Assembly (NCBI GenBank): GCA_030730585.1
Contig: JANQUV010000004.1
Span: 1 to 48,944 of the forward strand
DNA length: 48,944 nt
Source of the DNA: Haliea sp.
GTDB taxonomy: Bacteria; Pseudomonadota; Gammaproteobacteria; Pseudomonadales; Halieaceae
Direction of reading: 5' to 3'
Shown: positions 32,072-43,251 of the stretch, one piece after another
How positions within the stretch are numbered: the stretch's first letter is position 1
Layout: each line of letters opens with the position of its first letter
Notes under the pieces: model-generated
What the model was told of the DNA's origin: nothing
The model's database searches: none
What the model saw: the letters and a program-made list of their open reading frames with translations, nothing else
Made by a program: the position numbers and the translations under genes

Positions 32072-35000
32072 ATGAGTGCAGGCTTGTTTAGCCCTGAAGA
32101 ATTTCGCGATAACTGCGGCTTTGGCCTGATCGTCCACAGTGCGGGCGACGCCAGCCACCGCCTATTGCAGACCGCCATTGAGTCGTTAACTTGTATGACT
32201 CACAGGGGTGGTATTGCCGCGGACGGCAAGACGGGCGACGGCTGCGGCTTATTGCTGCAGATGCCGGTACCGTTCATGCGCACCCTCGCGCAGGAAGCCT
32301 TTGGGGTAGAGCTTAACGACCCGTTTGGCGTGGGGCAGATATTCCTGAGCCAGGATGAGACCCGCGCTGCTGCGGCACGTGCCGCCATGGAGCAAGCGCT
32401 GACTGACCAAGGCCTGCAATTTGTGGGGTGGCGGCCGGTGCCTACCGACAGTAGCGTTTGTGGTGAGATAGCACTGGCGACGCTGCCGCGCATAGAGCAG
32501 ATATTCTTTAGCGCGCTCGGGCTGAGTGCTGACGACCTGACGACGCGCCTGTTTGTGGCGCGGCGCAAAGCAGAAATCGCTAACGAAGCCGACCGCGATT
32601 TCTATATTTGTAGCCTGTCGGCCCGCGTGATTGTCTATAAGGGGCTGGTGATGCCCGTGGACCTGCCGCGGTTCTACCACGACCTCGACGATGAGCGCCT
32701 TGAAACGGCGATTTGCGTGTTCCACCAGCGTTTCTCAACCAACACCATGCCGCTGTGGCCGCTGGCTCAGCCGTTCCGGCTGCTCGCCCACAACGGTGAA
32801 ATCAACACGATTGACGGTAACCGCAACTGGGCGGAAGCCCGTACATCACTGTTTAAAACTGACCGTCTGCCGAATATCAGCGATATCGCGCCTTTGGTGA
32901 ACCGCACCGGCTCGGATTCCTCCAGCCTCGACAATATGTTGGAGACCTTGTTAACCGGTGGTGTCGACATGCCGCGTGCCCTGCGCATGCTGATTCCACC
33001 TGCTTGGCAAAATATGGAAAACATGGACCCCGATCTGCGGGCGTTCTACGAATACCACTCCATGCACATGGAGCCCTGGGATGGCCCCGCGGGCATCGTC
33101 CTAACTGACGGACGTTACGCAGCGTGTTTGCTGGATCGCAATGGCTTGCGCCCCGCGCGTTGGGTGAAAACTACTGACGGGTTTATTACGCTGGCGTCTG
33201 AGGTGGGTACTCACGGTTATCGCAGTGAGGACGTGATTGCCAAAGGGCGAGTGGGTCCTGGCCAGATTCTCGTGGTGGACACCCAAACGGGAGAAGTGCT
33301 GCACACGGCGGATATCGACAATCGGCTCAAAAGCCGCCACCCCTACAAGCGCTGGTTGAAGGAAAACTCTTACCACGTGGAAGGAACCTTCGGCGGCGAG
33401 CAAGCACCGGGCATAGAGCCCGATATGCTCATGCCATTCCAGAAAATGTTTCAGGTAACCTTTGAGGAGCGCGACCAAGTGCTGCGCCCCTTGGCCGAAT
33501 CCGGCAATGAGGCCGTGGGGTCGATGGGTGACGACACGCCAATGGCGGTATTGTCCCTGCAGGCTCGCCCACTTTACGATTATTTCAGGCAGAAATTCGC
33601 TCAGGTGACCAACCCCGCTATCGACCCCCTGCGGGAGGCGATTGTGATGTCGTTGGAAACCGACTTGGGCGCGGAAAAGAACGTTTTTCACGAAGGCCCT
33701 GAGCACGCCGATCGCATCATACTGAGCTCTCCAGTGCTTTCGCAGGGCAAATTCAACACCTTGCTGTCTCTGAATCGGCCTGGTTTCGATGTTTGCGATA
33801 TTGATGCCACCTACGATCCGGCAGAGGTTGGCCTGCAGCAGGCTGTCGCACACTTGGTCGTGACCGCCGAGCAGGCGGTGCGCGACGGCAAAACCATTTT
33901 GATTATTTCTGATCGGGAAATTGCGCCAGGGCGCCTGGCCATCCACAGTTTGATGGCCACCGGTGCTGTGCATCATCACCTGATTCGCAATGGCCTGCGT
34001 TGCGATGCGAACCTGGTTATCGAAACGGCCAGCGCACGCGACTCTCATCAGATGGCCTGCCTGCTGGGTTTTGGTGCCACGGCGATTTATCCCTACCTTG
34101 CCTATAGCGTGCTTGAAGAAATGATTCGCGATGGCGAGCTTTTGGGTGAGCCCAGCAGCTGTTACAAGAATTACCGTAAGGGCATCAACAAGGGGCTGCT
34201 TAAAATCATGTCCAAGATGGGCATATCCGCCGTCAGTTCCTATCGCGGCGCGCAGTTATTCGAAGCGGTTGGTTTGGCGACGGAAGTCGTGGGGGCGGCA
34301 TTTTGCGGTGTGGCCTCGCGTATTGAAGGTGCCGGGTTCGTCGAGCTCGAAGATGACCAAAAGCGTCTGGCCAAGCTTGCATGGAATCCGCGCAAGCCAC
34401 TGCAGCCGGGCGGCCTGTTGAAATACATGCATGGTCAGGAGTACCACGCCTTCAACCCGGATGTGGTGACGACCTTGCAGTTGGCGGTGGCAACGGGTGA
34501 TTACGCAACTTACCAGCGTTATGCAGAGCTGGTAAATACACGCCCTGTGGCGACCATCCGCGACCTGTTAAAGCCGGTGCTCGCGGATACGCCGTTGTCA
34601 TTGGATGAGGTCGAGCCCATCAGCGCGATCCTGCCCCGGTTCGATTCGGCGGGAATGTCACTCGGGGCGCTGAGCCCAGAGGCTCACGAGGCCTTGGCGG
34701 CGGCCATGAACCGATTGGGCGCGCGCTCTAACTCCGGTGAGGGTGGCGAAGATCCCGCTCGTTACGGCACCGAGCGCAGCTCGAAAATCAAGCAAATCGC
34801 CTCCGGCCGCTTTGGCGTCACGCCGCACTATCTGGTTAACGCCGAGGTGCTGCAGATCAAGGTGGCTCAGGGCGCGAAGCCGGGTGAGGGCGGGCAGTTA
34901 CCGGGCGGCAAGGTCAATGAGCTGATTGCACGCCTGCGTTATTCGGTGCCAGGGGTGACGTTGATCTCACCGCCACCGCATCACGATATTTACTCGATAG

Positions 35001-36514
35001 AAGATCTGGCGCAGCTGATTTTTGACCTCAAGCAGGTTAATCCAAAAGCACTGGTGTCAGTAAAGCTGGTGTCAGAACCCGGAGTGGGCACGATTGCAGC
35101 GGGTGTGGCCAAGGCCTATGCCGACCTGATTACCATCAGCGGCTACGACGGCGGCACGGCGGCGAGCCCACTGACCTCTATCCGGTATGCCGGGTCGCCT
35201 TGGGAATTGGGCCTGGCGGAGGTGCAACAGACCCTGCGCGGCAATGGATTGCGCGGCGTGATTCGCCTGCAGACAGACGGAGGCCTGAAAACCGGTTTGG
35301 ACGTTGTTAAAGCGGCGATTCTGGGCGCTGAAAGCTTTGGTTTTGGTACCGGGCCGATGGTGGCTCTGGGTTGTAAATACTTACGAATCTGTCACTTGAA
35401 CAACTGTGCTACGGGTGTTGCCACGCAGAACGAAAAGCTGCGCGAGGACCATTTCAACGGCACTATCGAAATGGTGACTCACTTCTTTACCTTTATCGCC
35501 CTGGAAACTCGCGAGTGGTTGGCTCGATTGGGCGTGCCGTCGCTTGAGGCGCTTATTGGGCGTACCGACCTGCTGGAGCGGCTGCCTGGTAATACACCCA
35601 AGCAGGCTCGTCTGGATTTGAGCCCAATCTTGCACAAGGATGAGGGCTCCGAGGGTCAGCCTGAATTTTGCCAGGTAGCAGCAAACCAGCCCTTCGACCG
35701 CGCAGCTAAAGCGGAGGCCATGGTCGCAGCGGCCCTGCCCGCGATCGAGGCGCGCAGCGGTGGTGAATTCCATTTTGAATTGACTAACTGCGACCGCTCC
35801 ATGGGTGCTCGGCTGTCGGGAGAGATTGCCCAGCGCTATGGCAATAACGGTATGGAAGATACACCGATCGTGTTGCGCCTGAGCGGCACGGCCGGGCAAA
35901 GCTTTGGCGTGTGGAATGCCGGCGGCCTGCATATGTATCTTGAGGGCGATTGTAATGACTATGTGGGCAAGGGCATGGCCGGAGGCAAGCTGGTGGTTTA
36001 CCCTGCACGAAACGCCAGTTTCCGCTCACAGGACACCGTGATTATTGGTAACACCTGCCTGTATGGTGCTACCGGTGGCCGCCTGTATGCCGCGGGCATT
36101 GCGGGTGAGCGCTTCGCAGTGCGCAACAGTGGCGCGCAGACGGTGGTTGAAGGTGCCGGCGATCACTGCTGCGAGTATATGACCGGAGGCACGGTCACCG
36201 TGCTGGGCTCGACTGGTGTCAATTTTGGCGCGGGTATGACCGGTGGGTTTGCCTATGTGCTGGACCACGACCGTTCATTTATCGATAAGTACAACAGTGA
36301 GTTGGTGGATATCCATCGCGTCAATTCCGAGTACATGGAGCCGTATCGGAACTATCTGCGCACGACCATTCGCGAGTTTGCACAGGAAACCGGCTCTGCC
36401 TGGGGCCTCGAGTTGTTGGATAACTTTGAAGATTATGTAGGCAAGTTCTGGCTGGTTAAGCCGAAAGCGGCAGATTTTAACCAGCTGCTGTCACGTCTGC
36501 GTAACACCGACTAG
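32072..36514 (+). CDS. gltB: Glutamate synthase (NADPH) large subunit
   Basis: A 1480-residue iron-sulfur flavoprotein making glutamate from glutamine and 2-oxoglutarate. The N-terminal type II glutamine amidotransferase begins at Cys15 ([10 protein letters not shown]) after a 14-residue propeptide that must be removed. Central and FMN domains follow, with [10 protein letters not shown] and [21 protein letters not shown]. The 3Fe-4S cluster ligands are Cys1101, Cys1107 and Cys1112 (CX5CX4C in [12 protein letters not shown]), next to the [18 protein letters not shown] active-site block. The C-terminal beta-helix GXGXG domain ends near 1440. It is followed by gltD after 21 bases. In Pseudomonas a damX-like gene precedes it; here none does. 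Confidence 0.97.
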   Translation: MSAGLFSPEEFRDNCGFGLIVHSAGDASHRLLQTAIESLTCMTHRGGIAADGKTGDGCGLLLQMPVPFMRTLAQEAFGVELNDPFGVGQIFLSQDETRAAAARAAMEQALTDQGLQFVGWRPVPTDSSVCGEIALATLPRIEQIFFSALGLSADDLTTRLFVARRKAEIANEADRDFYICSLSARVIVYKGLVMPVDLPRFYHDLDDERLETAICVFHQRFSTNTMPLWPLAQPFRLLAHNGEINTIDGNRNWAEARTSLFKTDRLPNISDIAPLVNRTGSDSSSLDNMLETLLTGGVDMPRALRMLIPPAWQNMENMDPDLRAFYEYHSMHMEPWDGPAGIVLTDGRYAACLLDRNGLRPARWVKTTDGFITLASEVGTHGYRSEDVIAKGRVGPGQILVVDTQTGEVLHTADIDNRLKSRHPYKRWLKENSYHVEGTFGGEQAPGIEPDMLMPFQKMFQVTFEERDQVLRPLAESGNEAVGSMGDDTPMAVLSLQARPLYDYFRQKFAQVTNPAIDPLREAIVMSLETDLGAEKNVFHEGPEHADRIILSSPVLSQGKFNTLLSLNRPGFDVCDIDATYDPAEVGLQQAVAHLVVTAEQAVRDGKTILIISDREIAPGRLAIHSLMATGAVHHHLIRNGLRCDANLVIETASARDSHQMACLLGFGATAIYPYLAYSVLEEMIRDGELLGEPSSCYKNYRKGINKGLLKIMSKMGISAVSSYRGAQLFEAVGLATEVVGAAFCGVASRIEGAGFVELEDDQKRLAKLAWNPRKPLQPGGLLKYMHGQEYHAFNPDVVTTLQLAVATGDYATYQRYAELVNTRPVATIRDLLKPVLADTPLSLDEVEPISAILPRFDSAGMSLGALSPEAHEALAAAMNRLGARSNSGEGGEDPARYGTERSSKIKQIASGRFGVTPHYLVNAEVLQIKVAQGAKPGEGGQLPGGKVNELIARLRYSVPGVTLISPPPHHDIYSIEDLAQLIFDLKQVNPKALVSVKLVSEPGVGTIAAGVAKAYADLITISGYDGGTAASPLTSIRYAGSPWELGLAEVQQTLRGNGLRGVIRLQTDGGLKTGLDVVKAAILGAESFGFGTGPMVALGCKYLRICHLNNCATGVATQNEKLREDHFNGTIEMVTHFFTFIALETREWLARLGVPSLEALIGRTDLLERLPGNTPKQARLDLSPILHKDEGSEGQPEFCQVAANQPFDRAAKAEAMVAAALPAIEARSGGEFHFELTNCDRSMGARLSGEIAQRYGNNGMEDTPIVLRLSGTAGQSFGVWNAGGLHMYLEGDCNDYVGKGMAGGKLVVYPARNASFRSQDTVIIGNTCLYGATGGRLYAAGIAGERFAVRNSGAQTVVEGAGDHCCEYMTGGTVTVLGSTGVNFGAGMTGGFAYVLDHDRSFIDKYNSELVDIHRVNSEYMEPYRNYLRTTIREFAQETGSAWGLELLDNFEDYVGKFWLVKPKAADFNQLLSRLRNTD

Positions 36515-37957
<1,443 letters not shown>

Positions 37958-37996
37958 ACCCCAAGCCCGGCTTGTTCACGAAAATACGGAGACCCT

Positions 37997-39067
37997 GTGA
38001 CAGCACTGAAAAACGACCGATTTTTGCGCGCGCTGCAGCGCCAACCCGTTGACCGTACGCCTATCTGGATGATGCGGCAGGCGGGTCGGTACCTTCCTGA
38101 GTACCGCGCCACACGAGAGCATGCCGGATCGTTTCTGGACCTGTGTAAAAACGCTGAGCTAGCCTGTGAAGTCACTTTGCAGCCTTTGCGCCGTTACCCG
38201 ATGGATGCGGCAATCTTGTTCAGCGATATTTTAACGGTACCCGATGCATTGGGCCTTGGACTCTATTTTGAGGAGGGCGAGGGCCCCCGTTTTCGTAAAA
38301 CCGTGCGCAGCGAGGCAGACCTTGCGGGGCTGCGCACGATTCGCGCAGCCGACGACCTGGGCTATGTAATGAATGCCGTGCGTACGATTCGCCGCGAGTT
38401 GAACGGCAGCGTGCCTCTGATCGGCTTTTCCGGAAGCCCCTGGACCTTGGCGACCTACATGGTTGAGGGTGGATCATCGAAGGACTTCTCCCAGGTCAAG
38501 CGGATGGCCTACGATCAGCCTGAGCTAATGCATCAACTGCTGGCGCTGCTGGCCGATGCGGTGGCCGATTACTTGACCGAGCAGGTGAAGGCCGGTGCCC
38601 AGGCGTTGCAGATTTTTGATACCTGGGGCGGTGCGCTGAGCGCTGCGGGCTATAAAGAATTCTCGTTGAAATATATGCAGCGGATTATCAGCCGCCTGCC
38701 GAGCGAAGCAGATGGCCGCAAGGTGCCCGTCATCCTCTTTACCAAAGGCGGTGGCCAGTGGCTGCCCTCTATCGCGGATGCGGGTGCGCAGGCTGTCGGT
38801 ATCGATTGGACCACCGACATTGGTGCTGCACGTGCTCAAATAGGCGATCGCGTAGCGCTGCAGGGCAATATGGATCCCTCTATGCTGTTCGCGTCACCTG
38901 GGCGCATTCGCGAAGAGGTGGCCAGCATCCTTGCAAGCTTCGGCCATGGGCCAGGCCATGTGTTTAATCTGGGCCATGGCATTACGCCCGGCGTGAACCC
39001 AGACCACGTCACGGCGTTTGTGGATGCGGTGCAAGAGCTGTCGCCGCAGTATCACCGCAACGACTAA
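37997..39067 (+). CDS. hemE: Uroporphyrinogen decarboxylase HemE
   Basis: A 356-residue TIM-barrel enzyme decarboxylating uroporphyrinogen III to coproporphyrinogen III in heme synthesis. Family signatures are the N-terminal [18 protein letters not shown] (active-site Arg and Asp region), [32 protein letters not shown] and [13 protein letters not shown] near the C-terminus. The GTG start at 37997 has GGAG five bases upstream. It lies downstream of gltBD as in Pseudomonas and is convergent with cysE only eight bases away. Confidence 0.97.
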   Translation: MTALKNDRFLRALQRQPVDRTPIWMMRQAGRYLPEYRATREHAGSFLDLCKNAELACEVTLQPLRRYPMDAAILFSDILTVPDALGLGLYFEEGEGPRFRKTVRSEADLAGLRTIRAADDLGYVMNAVRTIRRELNGSVPLIGFSGSPWTLATYMVEGGSSKDFSQVKRMAYDQPELMHQLLALLADAVADYLTEQVKAGAQALQIFDTWGGALSAAGYKEFSLKYMQRIISRLPSEADGRKVPVILFTKGGGQWLPSIADAGAQAVGIDWTTDIGAARAQIGDRVALQGNMDPSMLFASPGRIREEVASILASFGHGPGHVFNLGHGITPGVNPDHVTAFVDAVQELSPQYHRND

Positions 39068-39075
39068 ACGCGGTT

Positions 39076-39918
39076 TTAGCGCTCGCGCTGCGCCTGTGCC
39101 GCTGCATCGCAGGCTGCTTCCTGTTCCGGGTCGCAGCAGAAGCTGTGGTCCATCTCCAAGGCTGGAGACTGTGACCCCGGCTTGCCAACGGCCTTGGCCG
39201 GTACGCCGGCTACTGTGGTATGTGGCGCTACCTCCTCCAGTACGACGCTGCCTGCTCCCACCTTGGCACCGTCACCGACACGTATATTGCCCAGAATTTT
39301 GGCGCCCGCGCTGATCAGCACGCCGTTGCCAATTTTGGGGTGACGGTCGCCATGCTCTTTGCCGGTGCCGCCCAGCGTAACGGACTGCAAAATTGACACG
39401 TTGTTGCCCACAACGGCGGTTTCTCCGATAACCAAGCCGGTAGCGTGGTCCAACATGAGGCCGCTGCCGAGTTGCGCTGCCGGGTGAATATCCACGGCAA
39501 ATTCCACGGCCACCCTGCTCTGGAAAAACAGGGCCAGTGAATGGCGGCCGCGCTGCCACAGCCAATGCGCCACGCGGTGGGTTTGCAGGGCGTGGAAGCC
39601 TTTGAAATACAGGAAGGGAATACAAATTTCCTGACAGGCGGAATCGCGGTCCTCAACGGCCAACAAATCGGCACGGATGGTTTTGCGCAGCGCGGCATCA
39701 TCTTTGAATGCTTCGAGCATCACTTCGCGTAACAATAACGATGAGGCGGTTGGGCTATCCAGCTGGCTGGCCAAGTGGAAGCTGAGTGCGCACTCGAGAT
39801 TGTTGTGGTTAAGGATAGTGGCGTGCAAAAAGCTGGCGAGAATGGGTTCTTCCGCCGCATGCTGCCGGGTTTCCCGCACTATCCGGTCCCAGACCGGGTC
39901 GGCTTTCCTGTTAGGCAT
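39076..39918 (-). CDS. cysE: Serine O-acetyltransferase CysE
   Basis: A 280-residue enzyme acetylating serine for cysteine synthesis. The N-terminal alpha-helical domain (DPVWDRIVRETRQHAAEEPILASFLHATILNH) is followed by the left-handed beta helix with the catalytic His in LDHATGLVIGETAVVGNNVSILQSVTLGG, KIGNGVLISAGAKILGNI and a flexible C-terminal tail. ATG 39918 has GAGGAA eight bases upstream, so a 19-residue longer frame was rejected. It lies 29 bases downstream of the TrmB-like gene and may share its transcript. Confidence 0.94.
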   Translation of the reverse strand: MPNRKADPVWDRIVRETRQHAAEEPILASFLHATILNHNNLECALSFHLASQLDSPTASSLLLREVMLEAFKDDAALRKTIRADLLAVEDRDSACQEICIPFLYFKGFHALQTHRVAHWLWQRGRHSLALFFQSRVAVEFAVDIHPAAQLGSGLMLDHATGLVIGETAVVGNNVSILQSVTLGGTGKEHGDRHPKIGNGVLISAGAKILGNIRVGDGAKVGAGSVVLEEVAPHTTVAGVPAKAVGKPGSQSPALEMDHSFCCDPEQEAACDAAAQAQRER

Positions 39919-39947
39919 GTGAGTTCCTCGTTTCCGGGGCGGACACT

Positions 39948-40601
39948 TTAGCGTATACAGCCCCGGTACCGCCACAGCGTGTGTCCACTGGCCCGGTACT
40001 TGGCTTCAAACCGTGTTAACGGCGTACCCATGGGGACGGCTTGTACTGCACCACGGATGCCCGCCAAGTGCATTGCCAAGCCAAACTCTTCAATATAGAG
40101 CGCCCAGTTGGAGCGCAGTTCGACAGCCCCGCCCAGGTCAAGCAGGTCGCGAAACCCCGGGTGGCCGTGAATGCGTCGCTGTAAATGACGTGCTTTGGGC
40201 CAAGGGTTAGGGTAAAGCAGGTAGTGGAAATCCACCTTACGCCCTGCTCGAACCAGTTCACGCCACAACGGCTCGCACTCGGCCTGCAGCAGGAGGTAGG
40301 GTTGTTCGATGTGCGTTGGGTGCAGCCCCAAGCGATGCGCGGAGCGGTCGATACCTACCACCAGATGTTGTGGATGTGCGCTGGCCAGTGCTGCGGTACT
40401 CATGCCGGTGCCGCAAAAGGAGTCGAGCACCAAAGGCCGTGGGTCGTCGGCCAACCTGCCTGCCAGCAACTGCCAGGCCGCTTCATTGTGCGCAGCCAGC
40501 GGGCCGCGAAAAGGTTGCTGCAGGTGGCGCCGCACGGTGTGTGCCAGCCGTGGGTGCAGCCCTTGCTGATTACTGCTGACCTGGCGGGATGAGGCTTGCA
40601 C
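39948..40601 (-). CDS. TrmB-like SAM-dependent methyltransferase with altered active-site motif
   Basis: A 217-residue class I methyltransferase related to tRNA (guanine-N7)-methyltransferase TrmB. SAM motif I is LVLDSFCGTGMSTAALA (about residues 57-73). The family core appears as YLLYPNPWPKARHLQRRIHGHPGF, and the C-terminal TRFEAKYRASGHTLWR corresponds to the TrmB TKFExR..GH segment. The usual catalytic PDPW is PNPW here, so the Asp is replaced by Asn. Length and motifs suggest a paralogue with changed activity or substrate rather than the housekeeping TrmB. The start is GTG 40601 with AGGAGC upstream. The target RNA or other substrate is unknown. Confidence 0.75.
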   Translation of the reverse strand: MQASSRQVSSNQQGLHPRLAHTVRRHLQQPFRGPLAAHNEAAWQLLAGRLADDPRPLVLDSFCGTGMSTAALASAHPQHLVVGIDRSAHRLGLHPTHIEQPYLLLQAECEPLWRELVRAGRKVDFHYLLYPNPWPKARHLQRRIHGHPGFRDLLDLGGAVELRSNWALYIEEFGLAMHLAGIRGAVQAVPMGTPLTRFEAKYRASGHTLWRYRGCIR

Positions 40602-40690
40602 GGTGCTCCGGCTCCTGTAACAGTGTGGTTGGGGTTAGCGTTGAGCCATCATAGGCTGCGCTGACACGACGACCAAGTGAGACACGAATT

Positions 40691-41425
40691 ATGCACAAGG
40701 ATCTGCGCCCTTATTGGCTAAAGCAAACCTATCTGCGCTACCGGCGCTGGTATGCGGACTACTTTCTGCGCCCACGGTGCCGTTATCTGGGGCCCTTTCA
40801 TACTATTATGAAGCCTTGGTATGTGCATATTTCCGGCGCCAATATTCATATTGGCCGCTGCTTCACGGCTATCGGTGAACCCATGCACCGGGTGCAGATT
40901 GGTGTTTGGGGCCGGGAGGAGGGTGAGGGCCGTATTCATATTGGTGACTGCGTGCTGATGAGCCCTGGTGCGCGGCTGAGTGCCAGCGACGAGATCGTCA
41001 TTGGCGATGGTGTGATGTTCGCCAATGGCGCTTATGTCACGGATTCTGACTGGCACACGCTCTACGACCGCACGGCGCGAGCCAGCGAAGCCACGCCGGT
41101 GCACATCGGTGACAACGTGTGGTTGGGCGACCATGCCACGGTCCTCAAGGGCGTGACCATTGGCGCCAATAGCGTGGTGGCGGCGCAGGCGGTGGTCACC
41201 CGGGACGTGCCGGCCAACGTGGTAGTGGCGGGCAACCCGGCTCGTGTGGTGAAAGAGCTGGATCCGGAGCGTGGCTTCACCACCCGTATGGATCTCTTTG
41301 CAGACCCAGCGGGTGCAGAAGCTTTTTTTGATGCGGTTGACCGCGAGGTGCTGCGGGGTAACTCGCTGCTGCGCTGGCTGTGGTCGGTGGTGTATCCCGC
41401 CGGTGCCAGGGAGCCCTTACAGTAG
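40691..41425 (+). CDS. Hexapeptide-repeat (left-handed beta-helix) acyltransferase
   Basis: A 244-residue transferase of the NodL/CAT-like family. The beta helix is visible in repeated [LIV]-G-x4 hexads: GANIHIGRCFTAIGE, GRIHIGDCVLMSPGARLSA, IVIGDGVMFANGAYVTDS, VHIGDNVWLGDHATVLKGVTIGANSVVAAQAVVTRDV, ending AGNPARVVKE. His in DSDWHTLYD is the likely catalytic base. A basic, aromatic N-terminus (LRYRRWYADYFLRP) could sit on the membrane. The acceptor is unknown; sugars, lipids and xenobiotics are all used in this family. It overlaps the convergent srkA gene by nine bases. Confidence 0.82.
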   Translation: MHKDLRPYWLKQTYLRYRRWYADYFLRPRCRYLGPFHTIMKPWYVHISGANIHIGRCFTAIGEPMHRVQIGVWGREEGEGRIHIGDCVLMSPGARLSASDEIVIGDGVMFANGAYVTDSDWHTLYDRTARASEATPVHIGDNVWLGDHATVLKGVTIGANSVVAAQAVVTRDVPANVVVAGNPARVVKELDPERGFTTRMDLFADPAGAEAFFDAVDREVLRGNSLLRWLWSVVYPAGAREPLQ

Positions 41426-42403
41426 GCGCAAGGGCTCTTCCTGCAGCGCTGCCAGCTGTTCGCGCAGCTCGAGGATGTGGTTTGCCCAGTAGCGCTCGGT
41501 GTTGAACCAGGTGAAGCTGCGCGGGAAGGCGGGGTCAGTCCAGCGCTTCGCCAGCCAAGCCGCGTAGTTGACCAGCCGCAGGGTACGCAGGGCTTCAATC
41601 CAGCGCAGCTGTCGCGGCGCAAAGTCGCAGAACTCACTGTAGCCCTCAATCAGCTCGGACAGCTGCAATTCCCGCTCGTGGCGTTCACCGCTCAGGCACA
41701 TCCACAGGTCTTGCACGGCAGGCGCCATGCAGCAGTCGTCGAGGTCGACAAAGTGCGCGCAGTCGTCGCGCCAGAGGATATTGCCGATATGGCAGTCGCC
41801 ATGCACCCGGATCATGTCCTCATCATTTACCGCGCCATACACGCGGATGACTTCTGCCAGCAGGTCGCGTGTGAGGCTCTCATAGGCCGGTTTCAGATCG
41901 CGTGGGATAAAGTTTTCCAACAGGTACTCACGGTTGTGGGTCAGCATGCCATCGATGCTCAGCGTGGGCCGGCTGTGAAAGCGGGCGCTGGAGCCTACCG
42001 CGTGGATACGCCCCAACGTGCGGCCCAAAACCAGCAGCGTATCAGGATTGTCCAGTTCCGGTGGATAGCCGCCCCGGCGGGTAAACAGGGCGAAACGGAA
42101 GCCATCAAAGCGGTGCAATGTGTTGCCTGCCGCGTCCACCAGCGGCGCCACTACAGAAATTTCAGCGTCCTGCAGCTCCAGGCTGAAGGCGTGCTCTTCC
42201 ATGATCTGCGCATCCTCCCAGCGGCCCGGGCGATAGAATTTGGCGATTAACGGTTGTTCATCCTCAATGCCGACCTGATACACGCGGTTTTCATAGCTGT
42301 TGAGGGCAAGCAGGCGTGCGTCGCAGAGGTAGCCTGCGGATTCGACCGCGGCAATGATGCAGTCTGGTGATAGACGGTCGTAGGGGTGTTCTGCATTGCT
42401 CAT
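41417..42403 (-). CDS. srkA: Stress response serine/threonine kinase SrkA (YihE/RdoA)
   Basis: A 328-residue cytoplasmic kinase of the aminoglycoside-phosphotransferase fold. It has the ALNSYENRVYQVG nucleotide loop, the ATP-binding Lys in PLIAKFYRPGRW, the catalytic HGDCHIGNILW (Brenner motif) and metal-binding FVDLDDCCMAPAVQDLWM. E. coli YihE counters programmed death under stress and influences the Cpx response. Length equals the E. coli protein (328). Its 3' end overlaps the acyltransferase gene by nine bases on the opposite strand. Confidence 0.94.
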   Translation of the reverse strand: MSNAEHPYDRLSPDCIIAAVESAGYLCDARLLALNSYENRVYQVGIEDEQPLIAKFYRPGRWEDAQIMEEHAFSLELQDAEISVVAPLVDAAGNTLHRFDGFRFALFTRRGGYPPELDNPDTLLVLGRTLGRIHAVGSSARFHSRPTLSIDGMLTHNREYLLENFIPRDLKPAYESLTRDLLAEVIRVYGAVNDEDMIRVHGDCHIGNILWRDDCAHFVDLDDCCMAPAVQDLWMCLSGERHERELQLSELIEGYSEFCDFAPRQLRWIEALRTLRLVNYAAWLAKRWTDPAFPRSFTWFNTERYWANHILELREQLAALQEEPLRLL

Positions 42404-42454
42404 GACAGTGCTCCGGGCAGGTACCGCGGCCCGCGGTGCTTGCCAGGCAGTGTA

Positions 42455-43174
42455 TCAGGTCGGTGGCGGTGGTGTGCGTGCCAGGCACCACAGTTGAACA
42501 TCCTCAGCCCCGGCTGCTTTGAGCTCGCGAGCAATAGCTTCGCCGGTTGCGCCGGTGGTCATAACGTCATCGATAACTGCGATGCGCTTCCCCGCTACAG
42601 CGCCTTTGAGCGTGAATGCGCCGCTCAGGTTGCGCGCGCGCTGCTGGGCGTTGAGGCTGGACTGGGCAGGTGTTGGCCGGCAGCGGCGCAGCAGCCGGTC
42701 TTGCAGCGTGACGCCTGCCAGTTCAGGGGCGAGCTGCTGAAGTGAGCCTGCCAGCAGGCTGGCCTGATTGAAGCCGCGCCGCAGCAGGCGGCGCCAGTGG
42801 ATGGGGACTGGCAGGAGCATGTCCCGGTCCTGCGGCGGGTCAACGGCTGCCAGCCACAGGCAGGCCAGTAGCCCGCTCAAGCGGCGCTGGCCCTGGAATT
42901 TCCACTGGCCGATCAGGTAGCCGAGATGCGGTTCGTAAATGAACGGTGCAAGCACACCGTCCAGCAGCGGAGGCTGCTCCAAACAGGCGGCACACAGGGC
43001 AGGGCCGCCCTCAGGCAGGGGTAGGGCGCAGTGATAGCAGCTGCAACGGTTTTCGACCAACTGCGCCGCGCATTCAGTACACAACGGCAAGGGGTTAGCG
43101 CTGGGCAAGCGGCACAGCAGGCACAGCTGCGGGAAGAGTGCGTCAACGAGCTGATTACGCCACTTGTTAACCAT
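42455..43174 (-). CDS. comF: ComF family phosphoribosyltransferase-like protein
   Basis: A 239-residue ComF/GntX protein. The N-terminal double zinc ribbon has cysteines in [18 protein letters not shown] and [10 protein letters not shown], and the C-terminal phosphoribosyltransferase domain has the PRPP loop [18 protein letters not shown]. ComF is needed for DNA uptake during transformation in competent bacteria, probably moving single-stranded DNA or loading recombination factors. It is divergent from bioB with only a short gap; the BirA operator covers its first codons, so biotin status could affect it. Together with pilMNOPQ it is compatible with, but does not prove, natural competence. 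Confidence 0.92.
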   Translation of the reverse strand: MVNKWRNQLVDALFPQLCLLCRLPSANPLPLCTECAAQLVENRCSCYHCALPLPEGGPALCAACLEQPPLLDGVLAPFIYEPHLGYLIGQWKFQGQRRLSGLLACLWLAAVDPPQDRDMLLPVPIHWRRLLRRGFNQASLLAGSLQQLAPELAGVTLQDRLLRRCRPTPAQSSLNAQQRARNLSGAFTLKGAVAGKRIAVIDDVMTTGATGEAIARELKAAGAEDVQLWCLARTPPPPT

Positions 43175-43196
43175 ATGCCCTGCCCCAGGTTGACAG
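43164..43196. promoter_or_regulatory. BirA operator (biotin repressor box) in the comF-bioB divergent region
   Basis: The inverted repeat TTGTTAACC (43164-43172), a 15-base spacer and GGTTGACAG (43188-43196) match the BirA consensus TTGTAAACC-N14-16-GGTTTACAA at 8 of 9 and 7 of 9 positions. The right half overlaps the bioB -35 (TTGACA, 43190-43195) and the left half lies in codons 1-4 of comF. Repression of bioB by BirA-biotinyl-AMP is strongly suggested. Confidence 0.8.
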
Positions 43197-43217
43197 CAAG
43201 CGGCGGCGGATTATCAT
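43190..43217 (+). promoter_or_regulatory. Sigma-70 promoter of the biotin operon
   Basis: A consensus TTGACA (43190-43195), a 16-base spacer and TATCAT (43212-43217) form a strong promoter. Transcription would start near 43224, so the ATG at 43216 cannot be the bioB start on this transcript; the ATG at 43252 fits. Confidence 0.75.
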
Positions 43218-43251
43218 GTCAGCTGGTTTCTTGCCCTTCTGGATCTCTGCC

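Noticed and set aside
33101-34048. A 315-codon minus-strand frame inside gltB.
   Set aside because: It lies wholly inside a highly conserved coding region in antisense, with no domain and no promoter.
40629-40657. Possible promoter TTGGGG-N17-TAGGCT for the hexapeptide acyltransferase.
   Set aside because: Both hexamers match the consensus poorly, and no supporting element was seen.
41477-42250. A 257-codon plus-strand frame opposite srkA.
   Set aside because: It is antisense to a clear kinase gene and its composition reflects the complementary codon usage only.
43216-43251. Upstream ATG for bioB.
   Set aside because: It falls in the promoter -10 element and would not be in the transcript; the added residues are hydrophobic and unlike BioB.
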